From Bog-756 sp963713625 (GTDB taxonomy: Bacteria; Actinomycetota; Acidimicrobiia; Acidimicrobiales; RAAP-2), in the NCBI GenBank assembly GCA_963713625.1, contig CAVQMN010000004.1, forward strand, positions 868,001-932,000: a DNA stretch of 64,000 bases. Reading direction: 5' to 3'. The position numbers and the translations under genes are program-made. The notes beneath the pieces are model-generated. The model searched no databases, had not been told where the DNA came from, and worked only from the letters and a program-made list of their open reading frames with translations. The number at the start of each line of letters is the position of its first letter. Positions within the stretch are counted from its first letter, which is position 1. This document shows positions 63,514 through 64,000 of the stretch, in pieces.

Positions 63514-64000
63514 CTCCGCCAGGTCTCGAGGTCCCACCCCGTCTCCTCTTCCACGATGGCGATGTCGTCCGCGAAGTAACTGATGAGTTGGGCGCGGTCC
63601 TCTTCGGCCAGCTCGGGCCGGTGCTGGGGGGTGCGCTGCATCAGCCACTGGAGCGGGAGACTGGCTTTGCGCCAGACCTGCGGCGGGAAATGGCTGCCCA
63701 GGCTGGCACCTTGGCGGAAGGCGGCCCGCAGGCATTTCGTGTAGAGCGTGGGGGGAACGTAGCCGCCGACATTCTTGGCCGGCACCTCGGAGATCAGACC
63801 CGGCCCGACACCGAGGAACCGGCAGACGGTATCGAGCGTGGCCTGGGGCTCGTCGACCAGCGATTTGTACCGGAGCACCAGGATCTGGTCACGGGGGAAG
63901 AGACCCTGGAGATGTTGGAGCTGGTGTCCGTAGAGTCCGGTGGACAGATATCGCCAGAAGGGTGCCCACCCGGCCTCGATGCGCCTGGGCTCTTCGGCAC
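63447..64000 (-). CDS. Sulfotransferase family protein, 5' end missing
   Basis: The C-terminal 183 residues of a sulfotransferase run off the right edge. Seen are the family pattern DQILVLRYKSLVDEPQATLD, the FLGVGPG segment, and a late YFADDIAIVEEETGWDLETW that closes such enzymes. The 3'-phosphate-binding and catalytic start are outside. It transfers sulfate from PAPS, opposite in effect to the nearby sulfatase. The stop lies 67 bp inside the convergent propeller gene. Confidence 0.85.
   Translation of the reverse strand, partial: AEEPRRIEAGWAPFWRYLSTGLYGHQLQHLQGLFPRDQILVLRYKSLVDEPQATLDTVCRFLGVGPGLISEVPAKNVGGYVPPTLYTKCLRAAFRQGASLGSHFPPQVWRKASLPLQWLMQRTPQHRPELAEEDRAQLISYFADDIAIVEEETGWDLETWRSYRAGGTYSVRKSWAPSRRLVS

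Overview
The window is high-GC chromosomal DNA from an actinobacterium and is centred on the replication origin. Three things support this: the gene order (gyrA-gyrB-dciA-recF-dnaN-dnaA facing rpmH-rnpA-yidD-yidC-khpB-rsmG-parA-parB), two parS-like sites, and DnaA boxes. Neighbourhoods otherwise known from mycobacteria (cwlM-trxA-trxB-murJ-DUF6049-pcnA, padR-ino1-DUF5318, rpsF-ssb-rpsR-rplI-dnaB) and an F420-type LLM enzyme fit Actinomycetota. An Acidimicrobiia-like lineage is my guess, not something the sequence proves.

Layout. 1-8 kb: minus-strand replication genes (gyrA cut by the left edge, gyrB with an apparent one-base frameshift, dciA, recF, dnaN, dnaA), with a likely oriC between dnaN and dnaA. 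8.3-16 kb: plus-strand rpmH, rnpA, yidD, yidC, khpB, rsmG, parA, parB, with a 1.4 kb gene-poor gap carrying two parS-like sites. 16-24 kb: minus-strand envelope and redox genes (CwlM-like pseudo-amidase, thioredoxin, thioredoxin reductase, small membrane protein, a MurJ-DegV fusion ORF, DUF6049 protein). 24-27.8 kb: pcnA/cca, ino1 with its PadR regulator, DUF5318. 27.9-33.8 kb: accessory metabolism (SDRs, a DapB-like dehydrogenase, SnoaL-like protein, MFS exporter, panB). 34-37.5 kb: rpsF-ssb-rpsR-rplI and dnaB.

37.5-47 kb: mixed metabolism (NUDIX, LysR/methyltransferase pair, hydrolases, F420-type LLM enzyme, Lon). 47-55 kb: a potassium channel with RCK domains at both ends, then pstSCAB preceded by a phased 11-bp repeat array resembling a PHO box, then two OmpR/PhoB-type response regulators on the opposite strand with no kinase and no phoU. 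55-64 kb: pgi, a fatty-acid desaturase divergent from a PaaX-like regulator, a mycofactocin-type SDR, an arylsulfatase, a beta-propeller protein and a sulfotransferase cut by the right edge.

How it fits together. DnaA, DnaN, DciA and DnaB supply initiation, clamp and helicase functions. ParA/ParB with parS segregate the origin. RnpA, YidD, YidC and KhpB form the usual rpmH-linked RNA and membrane-insertion group. CwlM, MurJ and DUF6049 belong to peptidoglycan synthesis. The pst operon and its linked regulators form a phosphate-response unit. The most unusual features are the in-frame MurJ-DegV ORF, a perfect 13-bp palindrome of DnaA-box-like sequences between parB and cwlM, the phased repeats and a terminator-like hairpin before pstS, a long inverted repeat downstream of dnaB, and a ribosomal protein S18 more than twice its usual length. 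I saw no rRNA, tRNA, CRISPR array, insertion sequence or prophage.
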